A DNA stretch of 64,000 bases, from the NCBI GenBank assembly GCA_017303455.1, contig JAFLBM010000003.1:1-64000 (forward strand). The letters run 5' to 3'. Positions 50,641 through 58,744 of the stretch are shown in pieces. Source of the DNA: Chitinophagales bacterium (GTDB taxonomy: Bacteria > Bacteroidota > Bacteroidia > Chitinophagales > Chitinophagaceae). Position 1 is the stretch's first letter. Each line of letters starts with the position of its first letter. A model generated the notes under the pieces. The model saw nothing but the letters and a program-made list of their open reading frames with translations, was not told where the DNA came from and searched no databases. A program made the translations under genes and the position numbers.

Positions 50641-52182
50641 ATGATAAGAAATTTGTTTGCCCTGCTGCTGCTATGCAGCCCTGTACTGGTCATTGCCCAG
50701 AAAAAAGATAAGACTGCTGAAAAAATGGCAAAGACCATTACAGTTGAAGACATGAAGAAACATCTTTACATTATTGCCAGTAAAGAAATGGAAGGAAGAG
50801 AAACACCTTCAGCCGGCCTGGACAAAGCGGCGGCTTATATTGAAAGTCAGTTTAAGGCAATGGGTTTATTGCCCGGCAATAAAGACAGCTACCGGCAGCA
50901 ATACCCTTTATTCAGGGATTCTATGACCGGAGCTTCGCTAAAAATAAACGGCACAGCGCTGGAGCTGAACAAAGATTACCAGCCACAGACCAGTAACTAT
51001 GCAGCAGCTATGCGTTTTTCGGAAGTTGTGTTTGCCGGTTACGGTATCAGCGATGGAGACAAACGTGATGATTATAAAGACCTGAAAGTAGCAGGCAAAC
51101 TTGTATTGATCATTGATGGCACACCTGCAGATTATAAACCTTCCCAACAGGGCTTTGCCTCGCCGGCAAGCAGTTTTGGTAAAATGAGTGCCGCTATGAA
51201 TAAGGGAGCCGCCGGGTTACTGATCGTGTATAATAATTTCCCCCGGAGAACATTGAATACAAACAGTAACTGGAGCATGAATGGCTACAAGGCTTCTCAA
51301 CCCCTTTTTACTTTTACGATCTCTGCAGATGCAGCGGCAAAGATCATGGGAGAAGATGGGAAAAACCTGCTGGATAAAATGAAAGCCGGTTCACTGGCTG
51401 CCAAAACATATACGGCAGATATTGATCTTGAGTATTCAAAAATTTCTAAAACCGCCTATGCTTCCAATGTGATCGGCATCGTGGAAGGCTCCGACCTGAA
51501 AGATGAATATGTTTTTATCACCGGGCACTACGATCACCTGGGCAAAAGGGATACTGTTATTTATTATGGTGCAGATGATGATGGTTCCGGCACCACCGGT
51601 GTGCTTGAAATGGCTGAAGCCTTTGCCAAGGCCAAACAGGCGGGTAAAGGCCCACGACGCACCATGGTATTTATGACCGTGAGCGGTGAGGAAAAAGGAT
51701 TATGGGGTTCCGGTTATTATGGTAATCATCCTATATTCCCGTTGGAAAAAACAACGGTTGACCTGAATATTGATATGATCGGCAGATCAGATTCCAGCCG
51801 TCACCAGGGAGATTCAAGCAATTATGTGTATGTGGTGGGTGATGACAAGATCAGCAGTGACCTGAAAGTGATCAGTGAGGGAGTTAACAAGCTTTATACA
51901 AAAATGGAACTGGATTATAAATTCAATGATCCGAAAGATCCCAACCGTATCTATTTCAGAAGCGATCATTACAATTTTGCACAAAAAGGCGTACCCATCA
52001 TTTTCTATTATGATGGCATGCTGAAAGCTGATTATCATAAACCCACCGATACGCCTGACAAGATCAATTATGACCTGATGGTGAAAAGAACCCAGTTGAT
52101 TTTTTATACCGCCTGGGAAATGGCCAACCGGAATGAGATGCTGAAAAGGGATATTCCGCTTGAAATACCCGGCAGGTTCTGA
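50641..52182 (+). CDS. M28 family zinc aminopeptidase with PA domain
   Basis: The 513-residue exported peptidase has a signal peptide (VIAQ near residue 20), an N-terminal part, a PA insert at about 125-225 and the M28 zinc core. Ligands look to be His296 (ITGHYDHLG), Asp312 or 313 (GADDDGSGTTG), catalytic Glu350 with Glu351 (VSGEEKG), Asp378 (NIDMIGR) and His443 (RSDHYNF), a full set. It should release N-terminal amino acids from peptides in the periplasm or outside. Confidence 0.94.
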   Translation: MIRNLFALLLLCSPVLVIAQKKDKTAEKMAKTITVEDMKKHLYIIASKEMEGRETPSAGLDKAAAYIESQFKAMGLLPGNKDSYRQQYPLFRDSMTGASLKINGTALELNKDYQPQTSNYAAAMRFSEVVFAGYGISDGDKRDDYKDLKVAGKLVLIIDGTPADYKPSQQGFASPASSFGKMSAAMNKGAAGLLIVYNNFPRRTLNTNSNWSMNGYKASQPLFTFTISADAAAKIMGEDGKNLLDKMKAGSLAAKTYTADIDLEYSKISKTAYASNVIGIVEGSDLKDEYVFITGHYDHLGKRDTVIYYGADDDGSGTTGVLEMAEAFAKAKQAGKGPRRTMVFMTVSGEEKGLWGSGYYGNHPIFPLEKTTVDLNIDMIGRSDSSRHQGDSSNYVYVVGDDKISSDLKVISEGVNKLYTKMELDYKFNDPKDPNRIYFRSDHYNFAQKGVPIIFYYDGMLKADYHKPTDTPDKINYDLMVKRTQLIFYTAWEMANRNEMLKRDIPLEIPGRF

Positions 52183-52255
52183 TCAAACAAAAAATATCTT
52201 AAGGCAGTGTACAAAGGGTTCGCTGCCTTTTTTATTTTAGCTAAATTTTAAAACT

Positions 52256-52714
52256 ATAGCAGAGGAAACAAATGTTCCTGAAAAAAATAATGAACCCGAA
52301 AGTGTGGTGGCCGATTACCTGCAGGGATACCAGCAACTCTAATTAAATGCTGCAGAAAATAACCTGAGAAAAGCCAGAAATGCCATTTTCGCTATAGCTG
52401 TACTTTTGTTAATCGGTGATCTTATCAGTATGGCGGGTTCGGGCGGGTTTCAAATGGAAGTATTGTTATTTTCCCTGGTCGTTTCCGGAATCTTTGCAGG
52501 GCTGGGCTTTCTCACAAAAAAGCAGCCGATGACAGCCATCATCATTGCCTTAATTCTTTTTCTTGGCTTGTGGATCTTTACTATAATAGTGATAGGTCCG
52601 GAGCAGATATATAAGGGCATTCTTGTGAGGGGTATTATCGTTTATTTCCTCGTTACAGGAATTAAACATGCAAAAGAAGCTGAACGATTACGAAAAGAAA
52701 TAAAAAATACCTGA
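52256..52714 (+). pseudogene. Probably broken membrane-protein gene (start and internal stop mutations)
   Basis: One frame runs without shift from 52241 to the stop at 52712-52714 except for a TAA at 52340-52342. Upstream of it the frame codes AEETNVPEKNNEPESVVADY and LQGYQQL; downstream it goes on LNAAENNLRKARNAIFAIAV and into four hydrophobic helices. The codon before GCA-GAG-GAA is ATA (52256-52258), where an ATG is expected. So two single-base changes (ATG to ATA, CAA to TAA) separate this from an intact 152-codon gene of a type seen in related genomes. The 3' part alone could still be translated from TTG at 52406 (102 residues). Sequencing error is possible but would need two events. Confidence 0.75.
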
Positions 52715-52735
52715 TGCTTAAGTTTTTGCAGCAAA

Positions 52736-52768
52736 AATAAAAGCCGGTTGATCTGACCGGCTTTTATT
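52736..52768. terminator. Bidirectional intrinsic terminator
   Basis: AATAAAAGCCGGT (52736-52748) and its exact complement (52756-52768) enclose a 7-base loop, with A- and T-rich flanks on both sides. It lies between the convergent broken membrane gene and the deoxyhypusine-synthase-like gene. Confidence 0.9.
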
Positions 52769-52773
52769 CATTA

Positions 52774-53748
52774 TTACCAACCCAACACCCACGCAAAGAT
52801 CAGCGGTGCCACAATGGTCGCATCGCTTTCCACAATGAATTTGGGTGTGTTCACATCCAGTTTGCCCCAGGTGATCTTTTCATTGGGTACTGCACCCGAA
52901 TAAGAACCATAGGAGGTTGTTGAATCGCTGATCTGGCAGAAATAACTCCAGAAAGGCACATCATGCCATTCCAGGTCCTGGTACATCATGGGCACCACGC
53001 AGATGGGAAAATCCCCGGCAATACCGCCGCCGATCTGGAAAAAACCGACTCCTTTACCGGAAGAATTATTCCGGTACCATTCCGTCAGCCACACCATATA
53101 TTCAATACCGCTTTTAACCGTACTTGCCTTCAATTCTCCTTTTACCACGTAGCTGGCAAAGATGTTACCGGTGGTGCTATCCTCCCAGCCCGGTACCACA
53201 ATCGGGATATTTTTTTCTGCAGCCGCTACGATCCAGCTGTCCTTCGGATCAATCTCATAATATTGTTTCAGCTCACCGCTCAATACCACTTTATATAAAA
53301 ACTCATGCGGGAAATAGCGTTCGCCTTTGGCTTCCGCATCCTTCCATTGTTTCACCAGGTGTTTTTGCAAACGACGGAACGCTTCTTCTTCCGGGATACA
53401 GGTATCCGTAACCCGGTTATAATGATTTTCCAAAAGATCCCATTCTTCCTGGGGCGTCAGGTCGCGGTAATTGGGGATTCTTTTATAATGTGAGTGTGCC
53501 ACCAGGTTCATTACATCTTCCTCCAGGTTGGCACCGGTACAGCTGATGATATCCACTTTACCCTGGCGGATCATTTCTGCAAACGAAATTCCCAGTTCAC
53601 CGGTACTCATAGCGCCGGCCAGCGTAACCATCATTTTGCCACCTTCAAGTAAATGGGTTTCATAACCTTTGGCTGCATCAACCAGTGCCGCTGCATTAAA
53701 GTGGCGGTAATGATGCTGGATAAATTGGGAGACAGGACCTTTATTCAT
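52774..53748 (-). CDS. Deoxyhypusine synthase family protein
   Basis: The 324-residue protein has the deoxyhypusine synthase fold: GGKMMVTLAGAMSTGELGISFAEMIRQGKVDIISCTGANLEEDV in the N-terminal third, IPIVVPGWEDSTTGNIF, FQIGGGIAGDFPICVVPMM, and the C-terminal ITWGKL with Lys296 aligned to the enzyme-bound catalytic lysine. In eukaryotes and archaea this enzyme modifies eIF5A/aIF5A, which bacteria lack. Some bacterial homologues have been described as polyamine-forming (homospermidine-synthase-type) enzymes, so a role in polyamine metabolism is the best guess. No other polyamine gene is adjacent, although a ureohydrolase-fold gene is present at the window start. Confidence 0.9.
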   Translation of the reverse strand: MNKGPVSQFIQHHYRHFNAAALVDAAKGYETHLLEGGKMMVTLAGAMSTGELGISFAEMIRQGKVDIISCTGANLEEDVMNLVAHSHYKRIPNYRDLTPQEEWDLLENHYNRVTDTCIPEEEAFRRLQKHLVKQWKDAEAKGERYFPHEFLYKVVLSGELKQYYEIDPKDSWIVAAAEKNIPIVVPGWEDSTTGNIFASYVVKGELKASTVKSGIEYMVWLTEWYRNNSSGKGVGFFQIGGGIAGDFPICVVPMMYQDLEWHDVPFWSYFCQISDSTTSYGSYSGAVPNEKITWGKLDVNTPKFIVESDATIVAPLIFAWVLGW

Positions 53749-53831
53749 TTTACAATTGTTTTGTAAAACCGCCTTCAGATCACAATACGGTGAGACAATG
53801 CGGGATGAGCCGCAAAATTAATGGTTTCAGC

Positions 53832-53863
53832 AAAAAGCCCCGCCACGTTTTACCGGGCAGGGC
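53832..53863 (-). terminator. Intrinsic terminator of the first PepSY-like gene
   Basis: On the minus strand GCCCTGCC and GGCGGGGC pair around a loop, followed by TTTTT. Confidence 0.7.
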
Positions 53864-53891
53864 CATTCTTCATGTGCTGATGTTTCCGTAC

Positions 53892-54329
53892 TTATTTCTT
53901 TAATCTCTTCTGTTCCACGATATCACCATCAGCAGCAACTGATACTTTAAATTTCTTCCCTTCTTTTTCGATTGTCAGGTTATAACGGGTGCCTTTCTGG
54001 CCGTTCACCTCCCGCAGATCAATTATATCTGCACCTGAGAATTCTTTATCCAATGAACGCATAACCACAACCGGAAGCTGGTTATAAAAAATATCACGGA
54101 TAGTGCCGATCAGCTCGCCATCAGCACTGAACCAGGCTTCTGTGCGGTGCCCGGCCAGCACAAAGTTCGCTTTGCTGAATTCGTTGACTTCGGTCCATTT
54201 CACCTGTTCAGCACCTTTGAATTCCTCCTGGAAAACCTGTTGTGCTTTTTTGTTGCCCTCTGAACCTGCAAACGCTGCTGTGGCACCAAGGGTCAGTATT
54301 ACTGCCATTGATAAAATGATTCTTTTCAT
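53892..54329 (-). CDS. Secreted PepSY-like protein, copy 1
   Basis: The 145-residue product has a signal peptide (AAFAG near residue 22). The body contains FQEEFKGAEQVKWTEVNEFSKANFVLAGHRTEAWFSADGELIGTIRDI, a PepSY-like/DUF2874 pattern that folds as a small beta-sheet and helix, then a second half LDKEFSGADIIDLREVNGQKGTRYNLTIEKEGKKFKVSV. Members are periplasmic proteins of unknown function. Two paralogues are in this window (54537 and 61377). Each has its own 3' hairpin or spacer, so they look separately expressed. Confidence 0.8.
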   Translation of the reverse strand: MKRIILSMAVILTLGATAAFAGSEGNKKAQQVFQEEFKGAEQVKWTEVNEFSKANFVLAGHRTEAWFSADGELIGTIRDIFYNQLPVVVMRSLDKEFSGADIIDLREVNGQKGTRYNLTIEKEGKKFKVSVAADGDIVEQKRLKK

Positions 54330-54461
54330 ACTATAAGGTTTAAATGATTAATGATTTTTTTCTATGACGATACAAAACTATTCCGGGTTACAAGAGTATA
54401 CAAGTGAAAATGTACCAGCGGATACGGATGTTAAAGAGAATAACAAATAGGTTTTCTTATA

Positions 54462-54516
54462 AAAAACAAAACCCCGGTCACCGTTGATTTTACTCAGGGT
54501 CCAGGGCTTGTTTTAC
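54462..54516 (-). terminator. Imperfect terminator-like hairpin after the second PepSY-like gene
   Basis: On the minus strand TAAAACAAGCCCTGG and CCGGGGTTTTGTTTTT form an imperfect long stem ending in a T-rich run, 20-75 bases past the stop. Confidence 0.45.
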
Positions 54517-54536
54517 CACACACCAAAACTAACTGC

Positions 54537-54971
54537 CTATACTTTCTTTATTTTTTTATATACACTCCAGTCTTCACCGGCTGTTGCTTTCAATACAATT
54601 TTTGAATCCGCATTTTCAAGAGTGATATAATAACCGGTGTTATTGCTCCTGGTTATTTCAAACAGGTCGCTGATCCAGAAATCCTCATATGATTTTTTCA
54701 GGCTGGCCTGCAGGTTCATGGGCAATTCCAGCGAAGTAATATTCCGGGTAAGCCCCATCAGTTCCCCCTCTGTATTATAAAATGCATTTACATACTGGCC
54801 GTTGAAAGTAAATTCAGCCTTGAAATAATCTGCAGTTACCGTCCAGGTTACTTCTTTTGCCGAAGCAAATTCATTTTTAAAGGATGCCAGTACTCTGGGA
54901 TTTACTTCTTCACCGGCAAAAACACTCAGGGTGCTTATAGTTATTGCCAGCATCAGGATCATCTTTTTCAT
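54537..54971 (-). CDS. Secreted PepSY-like protein, copy 2
   Basis: The 144-residue product has a signal peptide (LSVFAG near residue 20) and the same pattern as copy 1: ASFKNEFASAKEVTWTVTADYFKAEFTFNGQYVNAFYNTEGELMGLTRNI, then SYEDFWISDLFEITRSNNTGYYITLENADSKIVL. The two copies are diverged (identity confined to the FK-EF-A-EV-W and A-F-N-GEL-G-TRNI type positions), so the duplication is old. The spacer upstream (54972-55242) has no gene. Confidence 0.8.
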   Translation of the reverse strand: MKKMILMLAITISTLSVFAGEEVNPRVLASFKNEFASAKEVTWTVTADYFKAEFTFNGQYVNAFYNTEGELMGLTRNITSLELPMNLQASLKKSYEDFWISDLFEITRSNNTGYYITLENADSKIVLKATAGEDWSVYKKIKKV

Positions 54972-55199
54972 GATTGAACTATTTTATTAAAGTTTTTATC
55001 TAAAAATTGTTGTCTGTTACTTATGACGCAACAAAACTATGTCTTGTTACAGGCGGCCACAAGCCAATTGTGATTAATGGAGGTTGTTGTTAAACCGGGT
55101 TAACAGGAGTGAAGATTTATTAACCAACCATCACTTCAATCTAACCGTCTGTACCAGAAAGGGCTCTTTTGTCCTCACCGGATTTGGTGATCTGAATTA

Positions 55200-55223
55200 A
55201 TATTTAGATATTTGTCTAAATAT
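55200..55223. promoter_or_regulatory. Inverted-repeat operator for SdpR, overlapping the promoter
   Basis: ATATTTAGA (55200-55208) and TCTAAATAT (55215-55223) are exact complements around a 6-base spacer TATTTG. The spacer holds the core of a GATATTTG box, one mismatch from TAnnTTTG, 20 bases before the sdpR start. ArsR-type repressors bind such dyads, so bound SdpR would cover the -7 element. Confidence 0.75.
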
Positions 55224-55242
55224 GTAATGAATCAATTGAGTA

Positions 55243-55506
55243 ATGAATAGTGTTTTCAAAGCCCTGAATGACCCTACCCGCCGTGAGATCCTGCAATTGC
55301 TGCAGGAAAGAGATATGACCGCCGGGGAGATCGTGGAGCAATTCAATATTTCCGGGCCCAGCATCTCCCATCACCTTGACCTGCTGAAACAGGCCAACCT
55401 GGTAACATCAGAAAAAGAAGGCCAGTATGTCTATTATTCACTTAATACCACCGTGGTGGATGAAATTCTGAAATGGTTCATGCAATTCAAACCGAAAAAG
55501 AAATAG
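55243..55506 (+). CDS. sdpR: Autorepressor SdpR family (ArsR-type) transcription factor
   Basis: The 87-residue winged-helix protein has MNSVFKALNDPTRREILQLLQERDMTAGEIVEQFNISGPSISHHLDLL and QYVYYSLNTTVVDEILKWF, the SdpR-type ArsR pattern without metal-binding cysteines. In Bacillus, SdpR represses its own sdpRI operon and is sequestered by membrane-bound SdpI. The sdpI-like gene begins two bases after the stop. A perfect dyad overlaps the promoter, consistent with autoregulation. Confidence 0.9.
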   Translation: MNSVFKALNDPTRREILQLLQERDMTAGEIVEQFNISGPSISHHLDLLKQANLVTSEKEGQYVYYSLNTTVVDEILKWFMQFKPKKK

Positions 55507-55508
55507 TT

Positions 55509-56177
55509 ATGAATACAGCTATCAAATACCTCATCTGGCCGATCCTGGTTGCCCCCGCTGCTTACCTCGCTTTTGCCTGGAATAAATTACCGGAGAAAGT
55601 GCCCATGCATTATAATCTCAGCGGTGAAGTGGACCGCTACGGCAGTAAAACCGAAATGCTTGCCGTAATGGGAATACTCATTGGTATTAATATTGGTGTT
55701 TATTTTCTCCTGGTTAATATTAATAAGATCGATCCCAAGAAAAAGTACACAGCAGAAAACCTGCCCCGGATGAGAAAGCTGGCTTTTGCGATCAGCCTTT
55801 TTATGTCAGCCCTGGCCTGTTTTATTATTTACAGCAGCCTTCATCCTGCTGATAAGTTCAATATGCAATTTATTGTTATCGCTGTCGGGCTGCTCTTTGT
55901 GATCATCGGGAATTATATGTATAATATCAAACCCAACTATTTTGCCGGTCTCCGTTTACCATGGACATTAGAAAATGAAGACAACTGGAAACAAACACAC
56001 CTGCTGGGCGGAAAACTCTGGTTTGCCGGTGGCTTATTAATTGTACTGGCCGGTTTCGTATTGCCTGCACCCGCACAACTCATTTTCCTGTTGTCCGTTG
56101 CTGCACTGATTACTATTATTCCGATTGTCTACTCTTATCGCTTATATAAAAAAAAATTGCCTGGTCCTGTTAAATAA
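55509..56177 (+). CDS. sdpI: SdpI family membrane protein (DUF1648)
   Basis: The 222-residue protein has about six hydrophobic helices, a DUF1648 segment with LPEKVPMHYNLSGEVDRYGSKTEML, and the SdpI signature GNYMYNIKPNYFAGLRLPWTLENEDNWKQTHLLGGKLWFAGG. In Bacillus, SdpI confers immunity to the SdpC toxin and signals to SdpR. No sdpA, sdpB or sdpC-like toxin gene is in the window, so this is an orphan receptor/regulator pair of a common type. The start is the ATG at 55509, two bases after sdpR. The alpha/beta hydrolase gene starts six bases after the stop and may be in the same unit. Confidence 0.93.
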   Translation: MNTAIKYLIWPILVAPAAYLAFAWNKLPEKVPMHYNLSGEVDRYGSKTEMLAVMGILIGINIGVYFLLVNINKIDPKKKYTAENLPRMRKLAFAISLFMSALACFIIYSSLHPADKFNMQFIVIAVGLLFVIIGNYMYNIKPNYFAGLRLPWTLENEDNWKQTHLLGGKLWFAGGLLIVLAGFVLPAPAQLIFLLSVAALITIIPIVYSYRLYKKKLPGPVK

Positions 56178-56183
56178 TAACAC

Positions 56184-57476
56184 ATGAAAAAGATACTCTT
56201 CGTTGCCCTCTTGCTATCTGCCATTAATAGTTCCTTTGCACAGACCGTAACCAATTTTACAGGAACCTGGGAAGGAACGCTAAATGTTGGTATTGAACTC
56301 AGGATCATTTTTCATATTAAAGAAGATGGAAAGGGTGGATTAATTTCCAGCGCTGACAGCCCTGATCAGTCGGCCTATGGTTTGAAATGCGATGCTACTA
56401 CTGTAACCGGGTCAACTATTACTATTGAAATGACCAGTCTGCGGGCAAGTTATACAGGCAAATTGCTGAATGATTCCACCATTGACGGGACTTTTACCCA
56501 GGGAGGTGATATTGCACTGATCCTTGTCAAGAAAAGAGAAAACAAGACCGAAACAGCTGTCTTACCAGTTACACTTTCGTATAAAAGCAGTGAGGTAAGC
56601 GTCCCGTTAAAAGATGTAACACTCTCCGGAACATTTTTCCAACCATTGCAGGATGATAAGAAAAATGCAGTGCTCATCATTGCCGGGTCCGGGCCAACAG
56701 ACCGGGATGGCAACAGCCCGTTGCTTCCCGGCAAAAACAACAGCCTGCTGCAATTGGCGGATAGTTTGGTCAGTCACGGTATGGCAGTTTTACGATATGA
56801 TAAAAGAGGTATCGGTAAAAGTAAAATGTCTGCAGGGCTTGGGGAAGAAAATACAACCTTCCCGGATATGACGGCTGATGCTGTGGCTTTATATAACTGG
56901 ATCAAAGAACAGGGATATGCGAATATTTATATTGCCGGGCACAGTGAAGGTTCACTGGTGGGTATGATCGCTGCAGGACAGGTGAAGGCCCGTGGCTTTA
57001 TCAGCATGGCAGGAGCAGGCCGCAAAGCTGGTGATATCCTGAAAGAACAACTTTCAAGTCAACTGACTCCGGAACTCAACCAGCAATTCGCAGCAGCTAT
57101 CGATTCGCTTGAAAAAGGTTTCACTGTTTCTAAAACAGATCCGTCATTGATGTCCTTGCTGAGGCCTTCCGTTCAACCCTACATGAAATCATGGCTGGCC
57201 GCAGACCCACAGAAGATAATTGGGCAGTTAAAAATCTCTGTGTTGATCCTGCAAGGGACAAAGGACCTGCAGGTGAAAGAAACGGATGCACAATTGCTGG
57301 CAAAAAGCAATAAAAAAGCAACGCTTGTTATCCTTCCCAACATCAATCATGTACTGAAAGAAGTTCTTGCTGATAAAAGGGAAGAAAATATTAAATCCTA
57401 TGCTGATCCAAAATTACCTTTGCCCGTTGCATTGATCAGCGCAATAACCACCTTTATCCATCGTTCATCAAAATAA
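56184..57476 (+). CDS. Exported alpha/beta hydrolase with N-terminal beta domain
   Basis: The 430-residue protein has a signal peptide (SSFAQ near residue 20). A beta-rich domain at about 22-115 follows (TGTWEGTLNVGIELRIIFHIKEDGKGGLISSADS), known from periplasmic S33-type hydrolases. The alpha/beta-hydrolase domain is at about 135-430 with AGSGPTDRDGNSP, RYDKRGIGKS, the nucleophile GHSEGS and a C-terminal INHVLKE with the catalytic His. It is probably an esterase or peptidase in the periplasm. It follows sdpI by six bases, so it may be under SdpR control. Confidence 0.9.
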   Translation: MKKILFVALLLSAINSSFAQTVTNFTGTWEGTLNVGIELRIIFHIKEDGKGGLISSADSPDQSAYGLKCDATTVTGSTITIEMTSLRASYTGKLLNDSTIDGTFTQGGDIALILVKKRENKTETAVLPVTLSYKSSEVSVPLKDVTLSGTFFQPLQDDKKNAVLIIAGSGPTDRDGNSPLLPGKNNSLLQLADSLVSHGMAVLRYDKRGIGKSKMSAGLGEENTTFPDMTADAVALYNWIKEQGYANIYIAGHSEGSLVGMIAAGQVKARGFISMAGAGRKAGDILKEQLSSQLTPELNQQFAAAIDSLEKGFTVSKTDPSLMSLLRPSVQPYMKSWLAADPQKIIGQLKISVLILQGTKDLQVKETDAQLLAKSNKKATLVILPNINHVLKEVLADKREENIKSYADPKLPLPVALISAITTFIHRSSK

Positions 57477-57481
57477 ATTGA

Positions 57482-58081
57482 TTGAACTACCTGGCCCACG
57501 CATACCTTTCTTTTAATCATCCTGAGATACTGGTCGGTAATATGATCAGTGATTATGTGAAAGGGAAAAAGAAATTTGATTACCCGGCAGGTATTCAAAA
57601 AGGTATTACCCTGCACCGGGCCATTGATACATATACAGACGATCACCCGGCCACCAAAACAGCAAAAGAAGTATTCAGACCCCACTACCGTTTATACAGC
57701 GGTGCCTTCGTGGATGTGGTCTATGATCATTTTCTTGCCACAGATGACCGGGAATTTCCCGGCAATTCATTACTGAATTTTTCAGCACAGGTATACACCA
57801 TGCTTGATGAGTACACCCATTGGTTCCCCGAACCTTTCAGCCGGATGTTTCCCTATATGAAAGAACAGAACTGGCTTTTTAATTACCGGGAAAAATGGGG
57901 TATCGAAAAAAGCCTGGGCGGCGTGGTTCGCCGGGCAGCCTATCTTACCGAAAGTGACACGGCCTTCCGTCTCTTTGAGGAGCACTACCAACTTTTATCC
58001 GGCTGCTATCGTCAATTCTGGGCAGATCTTCAGCCTTTCGCCCGCCGGCAGTTCAACCTGCTGGTAAGTGAACAGGAATGA
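57482..58081 (+). CDS. ACP phosphodiesterase-like protein (AcpH/DUF479)
   Basis: The 199-residue protein starts NYLAHAYLSFNHPEILVGNMISDYVKGKKKFDYPAGIQKGITLHRAIDTYTDDHPATK, which is the AcpH/DUF479 pattern with an HD-like metal site, and FVDVVYDHFLA. AcpH removes the phosphopantetheine arm from acyl carrier protein in E. coli. The start codon must be TTG at 57482, since the family begins with exactly this N-terminus and the codon before it is a stop. It is only five bases behind the hydrolase gene and may be translationally coupled. Confidence 0.9.
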   Translation: MNYLAHAYLSFNHPEILVGNMISDYVKGKKKFDYPAGIQKGITLHRAIDTYTDDHPATKTAKEVFRPHYRLYSGAFVDVVYDHFLATDDREFPGNSLLNFSAQVYTMLDEYTHWFPEPFSRMFPYMKEQNWLFNYREKWGIEKSLGGVVRRAAYLTESDTAFRLFEEHYQLLSGCYRQFWADLQPFARRQFNLLVSEQE

Positions 58082-58150
58082 ATCCATAAACGGGAACTGC
58101 ACAATCCGCAAATCAGCTATTTTTGTAACTATCTTATTCCTTGACCGTAT

Positions 58151-58735
58151 ATGAAAAAGAACAGCATGATGAAAAAAATTATCTGTCTTACTACCCTTCT
58201 CCTGGTTTCGTTTATTGCTTTACTGGCGCAACAAAGCAGCCTGCCTCCCGTTGATAAATCCCCGGTTGATATCAGCTATTACCCCGCTAATTACCCGGTA
58301 TTGAAAATACAGGACAAAGCTACCGAACCCCTGGCCGCAAGGGTTATATACAGCCGCCCAAAAAAGGAAGGAAGGACTATTTTTGGAGGGCTGGTGGAAT
58401 ACGGAAAAGTATGGAGGCTGGGTGCCAATGAAGCAACTGAGATCGAATTTTTCAAACCCGTAAAGATTGGCGGAAAGAAGATCAATAAAGGCCGCTATAC
58501 GATGTATGCCATCATTAATGAAAGCAGCTGGACCATCATTATCAATAAAGAAACAGATACCTGGGGCCAGTTCAAGTATGATATGAAAAAAGATATTGTA
58601 CGAATAGACCTGCCGGTACAAAAAATGCAGGAAGTCGTTGAGTCGATGGCAATGACCTTTGAAAAATCAACTACCGGGATGAACCTGGTGATAGCCTGGG
58701 ATACGATTAAAGTGGTATTACCGGTTACTCTTTAA
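58151..58735 (+). CDS. DUF2911 protein, copy 1 (exported)
   Basis: The 194-residue product has an N-terminal signal (LLAQ near residue 26) and the DUF2911 domain: SPVDISYYPANYPVLKIQ, RVIYSRPKKEGRTIFGGLV, EYGKVWRLGANEATEIEFFKPV, KKINKGRYTMYAII and WTIIINKETDTWGQFKYD. The family is frequent in Bacteroidota; function unknown. It is followed nine bases later by a second copy, so the two form a tandem, probably co-transcribed pair. Confidence 0.88.
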   Translation: MKKNSMMKKIICLTTLLLVSFIALLAQQSSLPPVDKSPVDISYYPANYPVLKIQDKATEPLAARVIYSRPKKEGRTIFGGLVEYGKVWRLGANEATEIEFFKPVKIGGKKINKGRYTMYAIINESSWTIIINKETDTWGQFKYDMKKDIVRIDLPVQKMQEVVESMAMTFEKSTTGMNLVIAWDTIKVVLPVTL

Positions 58736-58744
58736 ACGTTTATT

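Noticed and set aside
55509..56177. SdpI as proof of a toxin-immunity system here
   Set aside because: No sdpA, sdpB or sdpC-like gene is in the window, and SdpI-like proteins are widespread regulators; only the sdpR-sdpI pair is supported.
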